Source of the DNA: Bedellia somnulentella
Taxonomy: Eukaryota > Arthropoda > Insecta > Lepidoptera > Bedelliidae
Assembly (NCBI GenBank): GCA_963576735.1
Contig: OY755170.1
Coordinates: 15,725,875 to 15,789,874 of the forward strand
DNA length: 64,000 nt
Reading direction: 5' to 3'
Shown in pieces: positions 1 to 14,200 of this stretch; position 1 is the first letter of the stretch; each line of letters begins with the position of its first letter. The notes beneath the pieces are model-generated. The model saw only the letters and a program-made list of their open reading frames with translations. It searched no databases and was not told where the DNA came from. The translations under genes were made by a program, and so were the position numbers.

Positions 1-516
1 AGTATGAATAATCTGTCGGTTTCTCACGACATACAGGCTGTCATACGCCTCATGCTACTAGGGCTGGTGGCTTTCACCAAGTTGTCTGCTCATCATCTTA
101 GAGGTCTATCCAAACTGCACAACATAATAAGTGGCTCTTCCAGAATCTGTTAACTCAGATTCTATACCATTTGCTTATTAGTAAATTTCTTAAAATTTTT
201 GATTTTTTTTATAAAGTCAAGAAGTATTTTTAGATCGCTGCCGTTGAAATTACTCCTACGAGTATCATCCTCGTAGGTAATTTGAAGTAAACACAGCAAT
301 TGCGTTGATTAAATAACTACAGTTTTACGACTTCGTCTTTTAAAGTATGGGCTGATGTCTACAGTGTACAGTGTATCAACACACTGATATATTTGTTAAA
401 CTAACCGTCTAATGGTTGTTTGAAACTAATCGTTTTTAGTATTTAGGACGCTAGTTGTGTTTGTTATGGTCTTTAATATCATATATCACAAAAAAATATT
501 ACACTATTAAAGTTCA
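1..516. other. Intergenic, nothing recognised
   Basis: AT-rich sequence with no credible open frame, RNA gene or repeat family that I recognise, up to the SINE fragment that begins near 517. Confidence 0.5.
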
Positions 517-690
517 AAATGTCATGTGACAGTGTATTCTTACCAAACGGCGATAGGCCTATCCCCTACCACGTGAATACACTGTCGAAGCACCAGGTAA
601 CACCAGGTGACCAATTTCACGTGATTTTTATAAGTATTAGTATCTCTGCCAACCCCTTCGGGGGTTTACGGCGTGAACGTTTGAGTTTTG
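517..690 (+). repeat. Family B SINE, 3' part
   Basis: Matches the downstream body of the tRNA-derived family B seen in full at 45457-45830. Shared landmarks are GTGACAGTGTATTC, GGCGATAGGCCT, the CCAACCCCTTCGGGG block and the end GGCGTGAACGTTT. The tRNA-like head is missing. Confidence 0.75.
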
Positions 691-730
691 TTATAAGTCA
701 GATTCGTATTTATCATACTATCTTTTTTCA

Positions 731-900
731 ATGAACTTTCAAAAGTGGCTAATGTATATCTCATTATATAGCCGTAAGTATATGTATGTATGTATATATA
801 TATATTTGAGTATCTTTTCCTACACAACTGTCAGAAGTGGTGGATGAAGTTCTAATTTCGAAGCTCTGGCTACCCCTTTTAGGAGTTATAGCCATAGTAG
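731..900 (+). repeat. Family A repeat, two fragments
   Basis: Two pieces of the family A 3' region: one ends in GCCGTAAGTATATGTATG and a TATG/TATA run, the other carries the CTCTGGCTACCCCTTTT landmark. Both are diverged. Confidence 0.6.
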
Positions 901-905
901 ATCCA

Positions 906-1979
906 AATGAAATACAATGAAGGTATATGAATAACATTTTTAGTTTACATTTTGAAATAGGGTAGGTAACATTTTAGTACTTAAGAAATCATATAACAAA
1001 GATCATTTTAAATTAAGAGTGATATAAAGTTTAGTCTGCCATTTTTGAGAACTACAGGTTGGGGTTATTTATAAAAAAGACACCAAAGTGGACATGTTAA
1101 AATACATTTATACATAAAAGACGTTATTTCATCCACTTATGGTATAATATATTATCCCATAACATGCGAAGAAAGTTTTGTCAGCTGAGCTTGTTATTAA
1201 AACTCTAATTCGGATATACTTACGATTGTTTATAGCCAAAACTAATCATGATATTAAATTCAACTTAGCACAGTGACATCATCTTTGCTTTGAAATAGCA
1301 AAGATTAACAAGAAATAGAGTGTACGGGTGACTAACACCGATTCTGGATGCTATTTTTGATAATTGAATTGTTTTATGAAGCGAAGCAATTTTTTTGTTA
1401 AATATTATATTATTTATGATTTTAATTAAACCAATAATAATTGATGTTTGTTGGTTAAAATTTGAGTATATTCTATCGGATTATTCAATTTAAATAAATA
1501 CTTATAAAGGCATAAATATATATTAATTATATGGTATCGATATAATTATGTAATCAGTATATTTACCTTTCCAGTGAACATCAATAACTTCGTAAAATGT
1601 TTACTTGTTTTACTTCGATACTTATCTTTAACACAGTCTAACACTTCAGTTTATTTTCAACATTTTACTAAGAAAACTTGGTTTGTTGCATCTCCTCAGA
1701 AAACTCCATCAAGTAATTTAATTATCTAAGTTTGATTTCCAGTTTATCGAACAAAGCGTGTCAGAAACTTCTATAATAAAATACGTTATATAGCTAAGTA
1801 AAGGAGTCAAATCATTGATTACTCAGATTAATACAATAACAATTAATATCGATTTTCTGATCTCATCTTTAACCACTTTAATGAATTGCCGACCATGATT
1901 TCGGGGTCAGGATATCGACAAATATTTCGTGGGGCACGGCATGGTTCTCGTAAAAATCTGCAGTTTTTTAAACGTATGG
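906..1979. other. Upstream region of the IDGF gene
   Basis: AT-rich unique-looking sequence with no repeat family or credible ORF. It lies directly upstream of the IDGF first coding exon, so promoter elements or an untranslated first exon may sit here. I see no clear TATA box or initiator that would fix a transcription start. Confidence 0.4.
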
Positions 1980-2094
1980 TCATCGTATAGTCTTTGACCT
2001 TCCGCGACGGTTGTGATAGGTGACGTGATCGCGTCGCGCGGCCTGAGCAGGCGCATTCATCACCGGTGCCTTGTGGTGAACAGTCGACTCCAGC
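1980..2094 (+). promoter_or_regulatory. CpG-rich leader of the IDGF gene
   Basis: A short stretch much richer in G, C and CpG than its surroundings (GATCGCGTCGCGCGGCC near 2027) precedes the start codon. It probably holds the 5' UTR or core promoter. This is inferred from position and composition only; no TATA box was seen. Confidence 0.35.
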
Positions 2095-2206
2095 ATGAAA
2101 CTACTCTTCGTTCTCGCCGCGGCCCTCGCCGTGGCCGCCGCCAACCAAGCCGTCAGCACCAGCAAAGTCGTCTGCTACTACGACAGCAAGAGCTATGTCA
2201 GGCAAT
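2095..2206 (+). CDS. IDGF: IDGF exon 1 (signal peptide)
   Basis: Starts at ATG in CAGC-ATG-AAA and encodes the hydrophobic signal peptide and the first beta strand (VVCYYDSKSYVRQ). Ends in phase 1 at donor AAT|GTAAGT, a near-perfect splice donor. Confidence 0.9.
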
Positions 2207-5200
2207 GTAAGTACAAGCAAAGCGCCATCTTAATCTGTAATTCTATTACCCACGTGCGCGAATTATTCAATCTCATCACATTACATTGAAACACGAATAG
2301 CAACTTTGAAACTTTGGGAATCGAGTTTGGCGTTTTGAATAAAACATGAGATCCGTGAGCGGGCCTACCACACAGGAGTTTGTGAAGCTTTGAGCTCAAT
2401 ACTGTCGCCAAGTTTGCTTCGTTTCAACTTTGACTTATTTTTGACAGTACCTACCTTCCTAATGGATATATTTCAGCCTTCTGGAATAATTTGCTTTTGA
2501 ATAAACAAGTTACATTCTGTGAAGGAATAAATAAGACGTATTTTATGTGTTATAAAACCTTTATTTTACCATCTTTACCCCACTTAACTTTCCGAAAGTG
2601 GCTGAGGAGTTTCTAACTCCTTAGCTCTGGCTACCCCTTCTAGGGATTTACAGCTGTGAGTATATGTATGTATGTTTATGTGTGATATTTCTTAATATCA
2701 ATTACACGAACGCGTTGTATATTTCTTTTCTTCTTCCTTTTTGTCGTTTTTTTGTAGCAACCTTGAACCTCTCTGTTAATGAAATTGTTTATTGAAATAG
2801 CCTACACAGTTTTGACATTGACCTACGGTAGCGTCGACACCGAAAGAATTTATAGTTATTTTTTTAATGTTTAAAATTGTTATTTAAAATACCGGTTTTT
2901 TATATCTTGTTATATGATGATGTTATTTAATGTCCTTATTTTTATAACTTTCTGTATAGTTCAAGATGGCCCTTATACCTCCATCCCATCTGGCTTCATA
3001 ACTTTTAACTCGTCTAAAAAAATACTATTATTACATTACTAACCGTTGATGTTGCGAATATTTCAAACTACCTTATTAATTCTTTAAGTTAGATCTTTAA
3101 TATTTTTTAAAGTATTGAATAATATATGAAACATTTTCTTTTATTACCGAATAATTGCAAGTCACGTAAATTAATTCTGTTTGTATTCGTAATTATTTAA
3201 GTAGTAATTATCAACATTTGCATCTTTTAAAAAACAGCAGTTTTATACCAATCATGCGTACATGTAAATTATAATGGCCTTCTTATATTTCTTCTCTGCA
3301 GCATGACAAACACTGTTTTTGAATAACTATTTGTTAAGTTTCATTTGTTCATACTCATACCATGATAACCTTCATGATTTAGTCTGATTTAGTTTTTTTT
3401 AATTAGCGAAATTTGGTTTTGATATTATGTAGCAAAAAATTTTTTTTAGATTGATATTATTTAAAGAATAATCTATAAAATCATTGAGATCACAAATTGA
3501 GAGTGAGTTATAATTTTGCGTACATACATATACTCACGGCTATAAATCCCTGGAACGGGTAGCCAGAGCTAAGTAATTAGAAATTCCTCAGCCACTTTTG
3601 GAAATGAGAGAAGGGAAAAGATGGCAAAATAAAGGTGGTTGGTGATGTGTCTCCAGCCGCATCGCCCAAAAATCCCTTAAACGCCTCAATACCATTTGTC
3701 GCCTCTTACGTACACCCACCGGAAGAAATGGGGTAGTGCTATTATAAGCAAATTTTACGGTGCCTGATACAAACAGTATAAGATAAAACTAATATTCTAC
3801 TATAGTTTTAGTCATTGCAAATATATTATAAAATTCGACTTCTATAATTTTGGGAATAACCAATTTTAATGAATTATTTAACGGTATCTAATCCAAACAG
3901 ATTGTGATGAAAAATATCATCTAAGTAAGAAGCTAATGATACAACTTCCAAGCTAAGTATAAACAAATAATAAAAAGACGATTGTGCCATGTAGTGCCGC
4001 CCTCACTACCCCTTTCTACCCATGGGTGTCGCAAGAACGGCGTATGGGACTTTTTAAAGTGGTTTTTGGGCAATGCGGTTGGAGACCCATCATGAAGAAT
4101 ACTTTATTTCTATCATGTTGTCTACTATCGGTTGATAAGTTTCTAGCTCTGAAGCGCTGGCTAACCCTTTTTGGGATCTATGGTCGCTAGTATAGGTATG
4201 TATGTATGTATGATCGACAAGCAAGATGTATTCTCAATTGGTAATTTAACTTGCACACTCTGACAATAAATAAAAGTGCACGTGTATGTGTGTCAAATCA
4301 AATTCATTTGCATAAATGTAGTTTTGTGCATGATTTATGTATAATAAAAAAAGTTATTTCCTCCTTCTGAATAAAAGTTATATGTAAGCAAACCTTCATA
4401 TTCCGTCGTTTGCGCAAATTTCGTAAAAATGTTTTTTAAGTTGATGCTTCTTATAATATAGATAAGAAAATTATAAAGTTTCTTAAGAAATATTTTCGTT
4501 CAAACAGCATGAATAACTCGAATAAAAAAATTTTTAATGCTGTAAATCTTCTGAATAAAATAAAATAAAAAGATAAATAAAAAACGCTCAAACAGTTTTA
4601 CTGGAGTGGGATGTTCTTGGTGTTCTATAGAGCATAACATTATCAGACAAAATATATATTATTCACTTTCAATGTCCTATTAAAGGAATACAATAACATT
4701 TTATCCCTGTTTCACAAAATAGCAGCTGTGAAATATCGGTCTGAATAGCACTTCTCCATTTCTTCCCGTGGGTGTTCGTAAGAGGCGACTAAGGGTTAAG
4801 GCTTTTAAGGGTTAAGAATTGTACTGAAAAAAAAAAACAATATTTTAAATTGAAACTGGGTTTCTGTGTATTTATTACTAACTAACGCCTCTACCGAAAT
4901 ATTTCCCTTTAAAACCACTGAAACCATTTCATTGCATTTGCCTTTTAACATCTTTTGAAAGATCATCAGTTTGATCTAATAATTATGATTTGCAAGGATG
5001 CTGTTCTATGCGTGCTTGGTTGATATTAAAATTTGATAAACTTAATACTTCATGTTCTATAGAACCAACATTATCATAAAGGACAAATGAGATTTACTAC
5101 GCACGGCACATATTCATCGTTATTACGAGTATTCGTTTACGTAGAGGTGGCAGACCAACATTCAACGAATCATGATCAAACCTATACTCACAGCTAAAAA

Positions 5201-8200
5201 TTCTGAAATGGGTAACCAGAGCTGCAGAATCGGCAAATTCTTCAGCGACTTTTGGAAGTTAAGTAAGGAAAAGATTGAAAAATATATTTTTAGGGATGGT
5301 CTTCAACTTCATCGCCCGAAAATCACTTAAAAAGCCCCAACACTCGTAGTCGTTTTGCGAACGCCAATGGGAAGAAATGGGAGTAATGATATTTTAATCC
5401 GACGCTACAAAGCAAAGTTATTGTTGTTGCATTTCATAGTCCTTAATTTTCAACCCAATGCGGCAAGCTGCTTTCTGCCTATAAACTCCGCACAGTAGGT
5501 TTTTTCAATCTTTTCCCTCTGCGTTGATTGGCCTGATAAATGGTGATGTCATGGTCTTAAATACTTACAATAAAACGAAAACACAATAATTACACAAAGT
5601 GGAGATTTCAAGCTTGTTTGTTGAATATTATCATTAATGTGGCTGAGTACATGTTAGCCGACAACAAGATAGCCGGGTCATGACTTCTGAACCAATTCTT
5701 GGTACCGAACAATTAGATACTGTTAGTACAGATTGGTAAATCATAGTTTTGTGCTACATGTTTTTACATTTTGAATTTTTGAATTTTGCTGTGTAGTGTC
5801 GGTTTAGAATTACACTACCCCATTTCTGTCAGTGGGTGTGTACGTAAGAGGCGACTTACGGTATTGGGGCTTTTAAGGGATTTTGGGGCGATGCCGTTGG
5901 AGACTCTTCACAAACAACCTTAATTTTGCCATCTTTCCCCCCCCTCAACTTTCCAAAAGTATCTGAGGAACTTCAAGTTCCTTAGCTCTGGCTACCCCTT
6001 CTAGGGATTTATAGTCGTGAGTATATGTATCTATGTATGTTAAAGTAGTTTTCATTGCCTGCCTCGTATTGTTTGTTTAGTATTTTTTTGGGTTATAGTT
6101 GTTTGTTGTATGTCGACCACGCATTGGCACTGGCTGATAGCGTTACCCTTGTTGTTGTAAATACATCAGTAGCATTATGCTGAGTCAGTGACCAGTTGAT
6201 AGCTGAGGGGCACTAAATTGAAAAATAAAATTCATATACATAAGTTTATTTACGTATTGTTTGTTTTGTTTTAATTATAAAGATATGATTAATTTTAAGT
6301 CTTTTAATCTTTTTTTAAGTTAACTGTTATGCATTCTAAAATGTACCTTTAGTTATAAATAAATGTTTTTCTTCTTCTTCTGCCGTGTAGTGCCGGCTTA
6401 GAATGTCACTACCCCTTTCTACCCACGGGTGTCGTAAGAGGCGACTAAGGGTATTGGGGATTTTCGTTGGATTTTTAGGCGATGCGGTTGGAGACCCATC
6501 ACCAAAAACCTTTATTTTACCATCTTTTCCCCACTCAACTTCCAAAAGTGGCTGAGGAATTTATAACTCCTCAGCTCTGGCTACCCCTTCTAGGGAAATA
6601 TAGCCGTGAGTATATGTATGTATGTATGTTCTTCTTCTACTATGTCTCTTATTATATCTAAGTCTAAAAACAAGTGTATTATTATTTCGACCAGAAAAGG
6701 CTTTTTACGCCTAAATATTAATATTAGTATTTCTCAACAAACTTCTCTCGTTTATTGAGCTATATATTTATTATTAAGATTCTCACAAAATGGGGTCGAA
6801 TCCTATCCGGCCTAATCCAACGCGTCTTTTCTACAATATCTATTAAAAAAATATTGATCTCTGAAAGTCAAATATATGGAATTAATAACATTAGCTTAAG
6901 CAGAACTCATAAATTCACCAGGCTATCATACTGTGGTAGTACAGCCACTTACCCCCAATCACTTTCAAATTTTTGTTATATTGCTAAAAGTTGCAGATAA
7001 AAACACAGTTCTTAAGCTCTGACTTATCTTTCACAGTAATATAACCAATGTATGGTGATGCATGTGATGATGATGCATTTGAAGCCCAAATCAACAATTT
7101 ATATGAAAATCAAACGTAATGTAATCAAGTATACGGTTATTATTTCAGTTTGTAAACGTTTATAAACGTTAGTATACATTTATTATACATACGATACAGC
7201 ATTAGAAAATATTTTCATATTTAAGGAAGTAGATATTAAAATATTCTCCATCGGTGTAGGAGCACATAATTATGTTCAACAGTTCCCAACAATTTTTCGA
7301 AAATGTATTAGTGTTAAAAAAACTGAACATCTGTAAGGCAGGAACTTTACTCCCGCCAACATATGATGTCATTTTTGTTTGGCTAGTTCCGATCACAAAC
7401 AAGGAAAGCATTGGTCAAACACACCGCTCAAACAACAACGTGGCATCAAGTAACTTGGTGTTCTTGTAATGATTTCTCAAGGTAGATGGCTTCGGAACAA
7501 ACATGTATAGGTTTCATTGGAACTCATGTTTACCTCATCCACTTACGCGGCACTGCATTCAATATTTCTCTACATGATTGTTCTCGTAACTGCACAAGAC
7601 ATTTATGAAACATATTTTATCGTGCAAAACGATTGAACTTCATTTCTTATTTGTCTGTATTCGTGTTAAAGACAGAATCGGGGTTTCGAGAATTTGGAAA
7701 ATATATTTATAGGTTTCTTTTGGAAGTGAAGCGAAGGAAATTTTTATATACGCATATAAAATTGTTACATAAGCATGACATTGCTCATAATTTACTTAAA
7801 ATTCACAATGTAAAGCGATAATAAGTCATCTTATATGGGACTCTGGGAAAAGATAGGATAGTGCTATTACAAACCACCAATAGGCGAAGATTTTTACTTC
7901 CAGGTTATATAAGAATTATTTCCTCACTTTTAGACCTTTGCTCAATAACTAGTACTCAACAAGCTGACTAGTTCAAAAATAATAATTTGATGTCTAGAAC
8001 TTCAACGAGAAAGTGAATTCCTACAATGATTTCATTAAGAACTTACGAACGTAAAAGTCATCTAAACTGCAAACCATTATAGTAATAAACTGAAATTCAT
8101 ACTTTAGTCATAAGAATTTGTAACTATAACTAGATGGCGCTGCCATGTGAGTTCAGAAGTATTGGTACCTCTGCCAACCCCTTCGGGGATAAACGGCGTG

Positions 8201-11200
8201 AACGTTTATGTTCTTTTATGTTTATGTAATTTGTAATTGTGAAATAGTGATAATGCTGAGTAACCATACAATATTATAAAATCCCTTATTTTCTTATAAA
8301 ATGTTTCTCAAATAAGATCTTTTATGAGAAATATCTAGAAATAACATTATTACAGAAAGTCTATGAAAGGAACCTCTACATGCTGATGACAGCATTAACA
8401 ATGGTTACTAATGCACTGTATTTTCTATTAACAATGGTTTTTAATGCACTGTATTATCTTATAATACAATATAATGTTTCTCTTGTCAAAGCTTTTGTAA
8501 TAAAATCATAGACTAAGTATAAAAATGTTTAGAAATTCATTCACATAAATGCTAACTTGTACCAAAGCAATGAAAATAATAAACTATGTCCTTTCTGCAA
8601 CTTGATTTCGATATCGTTTCTTGATTTATAGCTATACGCTTTACCAAACAATGCGACGTAAAGATTGCATCCTGTGGAATTATCGTGGTTATTAAGGGAA
8701 AACGTTTCCTTATCCTTATTTAATATCGATAAGGTTCAAGATTTTGATTGGCACTAAAATACACATACACTTCCTACTGCAATATACATTTCCAGGGAAA
8801 TTGCGGTTAACCTGTACAATGCTTAGTGAGTTCGCTCTTGTGTTGAATGTTGAGTATGCTCGAATAATTCGATAGATTATACGTGATGCTTAGTTAATAC
8901 TACATTTCAGTCGGTATACGTATAGAGCCATAATGCCAAATGCTGTCGTCAAAGGCAAATTAGTGTATTGGGTTATTTAAGAGGGCTAGCTTTTTGCCCG
9001 CGACTACGTTTGCGTTTATAAATCGCTAACAATTTAACTAATCCAGTTATGAAAAATGTATGAGTTTTCGAAAAAACTTCAGATGGAGACCTTCAATTTG
9101 ATACCTGAACCAATTTGCTAGCTCTTAGCATCGCGACACAGGCTGGTTCATAAAATCCACCCTCTCTCGTTTAATATATAAGGATAATTGACGATGCAAT
9201 GCAGGCTCATCACCGACAAACTTTATTTAACAATTCTTTCCCCAATCAACTTTCAAAGATTGCCAGATAATATCTCATTCTGAAGCTCTGCCTATACTTT
9301 TTGGAGGTTGTAATCGTGAATGTGTATGTATGTAAAGCATAAAGCCCAAAATATAGTAAAGAATAGTTAAAATACGCTGCTAAATTATCTGCTTACTACT
9401 TAACCATTTCTTCCCCCGATCGACGTCAAAGGCAACTTGGACCTTAATAACGTCTAAAGCGATAATTGGGCGATGTAGCTGGAGACTCATCACCACATCA
9501 CTTTATGGGATTTATAGCAGTGAGTATTTGTATGTATGAATTAGGTAACCCTGTCAAAGCGTGTCGCAAAGCTAATAAATCTATAGAGACGAACTAAAAA
9601 TAGCATATAGCCGATCTTGTAAGAACGTATAAAATATTGCATTTAAAGAAATTCGATTTTATCCCCTGATTCAACGAACGAATTCGTAATAGATAAGTAA
9701 AACAATTGTATACAATAAATGAGCAAACAAACCTTATATCACAATGTTACATCGTTTAACTTAAAAATAATTGTTATTTCGGTAATTGTTACTACATCGG
9801 TGCTGGCTGAAAATAAGTATTGCGTACAGAAAGTTCATAATGAAGTGCCGAGTCAGTGCCGTACATTGACGTTTTTATTGAAAACCTTTCGTTAAAGGTG
9901 TCAATAAATTTGGTTTTCTAAACAAAAAACTTGCCTTCTTAGTGTTTCAAACTGTGTAGTGAATTATGTCTATATATACATACGTAACTTACAGCCATAA
10001 ATCCCTAAAAGGAGTAGCCAGAGCTTTAGAGCTAGAAACTCCTCAGCTACATTTGGAAGTTGATAGGGGGCAAGATTATAGAGATGAAAAATCGTTGGTG
10101 ATGGGTCTCCAACGGCATTGCCCAAAAACTTCTTTAAAAGCCCGAATACCAATAGTTGCTCCTTAAGATCACCCACTGGTATAAATGGGGTAGTGCTATT
10201 CTAAGCCAACACTACCCAGTTTTCTTTCTTTCTATTTAATAAATTCAATGCAGTTCATTAAAGGGACAATAAATTATGTTAAATCAAAAAGCATCATTAT
10301 TAATGAACCAATTATTGCAAATTGCAATTACCTGACCAACATTAATTATTTACAGCTCAAGCTCGCATGCTGCCCACTGACTTGGAGCCAGCACTTTCCT
10401 TCTGCACCCATTTAGTTTATGGATATGCTGGTATCCAGGCTGATACTTACAAGATGGTTTCTCTCAATGAGAACCTCGATGTGGACCCCGCCCATGCCAA
10501 CTACCGGGCCGTCACCAGCTTCAAAACTAAGTACCCACAGTTGAAGGTGTTGCTGTCCGTTGGTGGAGATGCTGACCTTGAAGACCCTGAAAAGTACAAC
10601 ACTTTGGTAAGAAACGAGTCTGATTTAATAATGCTCCTATTAGACATACATAGCATTTTACTTGGTTGGTACCGTGTAGTGTCATACATAAACTCACGGC
10701 CAGAAATCCCAAAAAGGGGTAGCCAGACCTTCAGAGCGTGAAATTATTAAGCCGCATTCGAAAGTTAATTGGGGACAAGATAGTAAAAATAAAGTATGGT
10801 TGGTGATGGGTTTCCAACCACATCGCCCAACAACTTCTTAAGGAAGCCCCATACCCGTAAGCCTCTGACGACACCCGTGGGTAGACAGGGGTAGTGCTAT
10901 TCTAAGCCGACACTACACAGTATAAGTGTAATAGTATACAATTATGCAAAATACTTTAAAATAATTAATATATGTTTTTATTTCAATAATAAGAATACCT
11001 TAAATACCAACATAAAAGGTAAAAAGTTTCTCTAACAAAAAATTTGCAAGGAAAAACAGCGTAAGCCTTATTGTGAAATCAAATATGCAAAATATACATG
11101 TATTTTCAATGAAACACATTCTATTCGTGTCAAATCATTTTGCACTTTGATCGATTCATATAATAATACATCGATCACTCACCGCCGCCGCCAAGTTTAT

Positions 11201-14200
11201 GAGCGATCACTTCTTGTTTGGTTAGTAATCAGCGCTTTGTTATAAATATGTAGCTGTTAGAACCTTGAGGAGCATCAGATCTGTTTTTTCGAGATTTGTA
11301 TAATTGGGGAAAATGCAAAGATATACCAGATTATGATACAAATCTGCAAAGTGAATAATTTTGCCAAGGATGATTGTATTAGGACCGAGCGCTGTAAAGA
11401 ATAATTACGTAGATCATACGTCATTTTTAGACACTCGTGAAGACACATATTCATGGCTGTAAATCCTGAAAAAGGGTAGCCAGAGCTTCGGAATATTCCT
11501 CAGCCTCTTTTAGAAGTTGAGTAGGGAAAAGATTGTAGAACAAAGGTTTGTATGGAACCGCATCGCCCGAATCTCACTTTAAAAACCCCAATATCCTAAG
11601 CCGCCTCTTACGTTGATCAACAGTAAGTAATGGGGTAGTGCTATTCTAAGCCGACACTACATAATAAATTCGTGAAAAAAGCCAAAATATTTTGATAATT
11701 ATACAAAGCTCTTACTAGCCTATTGTTTAGTTATCATTTAATTACTATGTCAAACCAAGACTTCATTCGCTTATTTTATGTTTATGATTAGAAATATTGC
11801 ACGTCTCAAGGCTTTATGAATAACATATAACATATACCTGTAATCACGATTTTTTGTAGCCTAAAAATAAAGTGAAATATTAAAGAGTACGTTTTTTGCT
11901 AATTGTTTTTATTTCATTATACTTTAATAATCATTTTCGTCCATAGTTGGAGTCAGCTCAGGCGCGTACTGCTTTCGTGAACTCCGGAGTAGTTCTAGCT
12001 GAAAAACACGGTTTCGATGGAATCGACATCGCATGGCAATTCCCCAGAATTAAGCCTAAGAAGATTCGCAGTGGATGGGGTAAAATAACTTATTTATAAT
12101 TCAGAATTTACCACTTAAATATTAAACGACCTGTAGTGGTAGTATACAACATGTATCTATATAATGTATTCTGTGTAACCATAACAATAAATAAACAGTT
12201 CTATACGAGCACTCAAGTGTTTCATTCGTCTCCACGACACACCTCCGTATACAGAATACATTATATAGATACATGTTGTATACTACCACTACACCTTCCC
12301 CCTTAAAAAAATTTAAAAAAAAACTTATATTGAAAGGATTACATTGATTACACACTAAAAAAATGAGAAAAAAAAAGTTTGGTTACATATTAGTTACATC
12401 AGTAACTATTACACATTAATATACTTGTTGAAAAAAAAAATGAAGAAATTATACATTGTTATACTATTATACATAATAAGGTTTTGTTCTATTTTTATGA
12501 ACAATTTCAATTTTTCCATTGTTTAATATTTTTACATTTGGCGATATATCCTTAACTACCTTATATGGACCGGTATACAATGCGTCCATTTTTGTTCCTA
12601 CTTCATTTTTAATTAAAATTAAATCGTCTACATTGTAACTTATCCCTTCGTGTGGCAAATTCCCGCTCCGGGAGACAAAGAAAAAGACCTAAAATGGCGG
12701 ATGTTACTTTTGACATTAGCGCACATGTGGCATCTGTCCCGCTCCGGGAAAGATAAATATTTCGCGCGTCTGGCGGCCGGCCTGCTCCGGGAAAGTAGCT
12801 AAGTGCTGTTTTAGACGTGTATTTTGACGAATAAAAAGCATTCTGCACTGCTCTAACGTATACTGAAGCTTATTTATAGAACAAAGATAGACTACAGTGC
12901 AACAGAAATGTCAACAAGGCATTTATTTCAGTTAATGTTCATTGTTCCGTGTGCGGTTGTGTGGGGCGCCTGACAAGGCCCACATTTAGTAATGCTCCTA
13001 CTGCTAAAAAAATGTATGGATTGAAGTGATTTTATGACTGTATGTTTTAAATTAGGGTATAGTATTGTAAATACAACACATATATTGACGAGAAAAAGTA
13101 AAATTTATGAATTATGGTAGATTATGTATCGAAAATCGGAAAAAAACCATGACCCTATCTTAACTTTACGACATTGTTTTATTTTCACACTTTATACATA
13201 TTTATCGTATGCAATATGATAGCGTACTTAATTAAGAATCTAAAATGCTACATTTTATTACGCTTATAATACAGAAAAGCAGTAAAATTTTAGTTTTTCT
13301 AAACATCGAAGACCAGTTTAAATTGTCCTTCCTAGGCCTGCCAGACGTGGTAAAATTTGCGAAATGGCGGCCGCCATACTTGGTCTTTTCTTTTCTCTCC
13401 CGGAGCCGGACAGGCGCCAGATGCGCGTAAATGACCAACATGGCGGCGCCAGGCGAAGGGTTATAGGATTAACATATTTATCATATTCTATTTTCCTCTT
13501 TATTTTACTGGAAAGTAAATTTTCTCTCGCTATTTTCTGAGATGTTTGTATACGGTACTTTAATTCACATGGGTAACTCTCGAAGTTATACAAAGGGTCT
13601 ACGGAATGAGTCAAGTTGTTGGGTAAAGAACATAACTTACCAAAAACTAGTTCATACGGTGTAAAACGTGTTTCCGAGTGGACAGTGGTATTGTATGCGA
13701 AACACCAGAACGGTAACCATTGGCTCCAACTCTCGGGGTGGTTCTCTGTTTGTATGCGGAGAAATGATTTTAAATTTTTATGTGTTACCTCTAGCGCACC
13801 TATAGATTGATGATGGTAGGCAGTGGAACTCAATTGTTGAATTTTTAGTATTTGACACACTTCTTGAAATAGTGATGAAATGAATTCCTTACCTTTGTCG
13901 GAAGCTATTTGTCGTGGTATCCCGTAACGTAAAATAAAATTATTTACAAAACATTTTGCTACTTCTTGAGATTGTTTTGTCACTAATGGGTATGCCTCTG
14001 TATACTTTGTAAGTTCGCACTGTAATGTTAAAATATACGAGTAGTTGTTGTTATCCGTTCCCAAAGGACCTACTAAGTCTAAATATATTTTTTCGAATGC
14101 TGTATTCGCCGTCGTGGTAATAACCATTGGTTCTTTGACCGGTAAACTATGTTTTTGGCGTTGGCACTTTTCACAACGCTTAACGAACTCTTTAACGTCT

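Larger units (their letters stand above)
2207..10355 (+). other. IDGF intron 1 (8.1 kb), repeat-rich
   Basis: Bounded by GTAAGT and TTTACAG. It contains the family A and family B copies listed separately. The remaining long stretches (about 2690-3520, 4215-4735, 6635-8130, 8230-9200 and 9540-9970) are AT-rich with no coding signal that I can defend. The segment near 8990-9130 (GCCCGCGACTACGTTTGCG) resembles generic lepidopteran repeat sequence but was not assigned. Confidence 0.7.
10607..11946 (+). other. IDGF intron 2
   Basis: 1.3 kb with two minus-strand family A copies. The rest (10925-11440 and 11670-11946) is AT-rich with nothing recognised. Confidence 0.75.

Noticed and set aside
9974..10219. 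60-codon frames within family A copies (here and elsewhere)
   Set aside because: The same frames recur with the repeat and shift with its mutations; they are not genes.
13318..13464. C-terminal end of the retrotransposon polymerase as drawn by the open frame
   Set aside because: This part reads through the nested TTAT-flanked transposon and is not integrase sequence.
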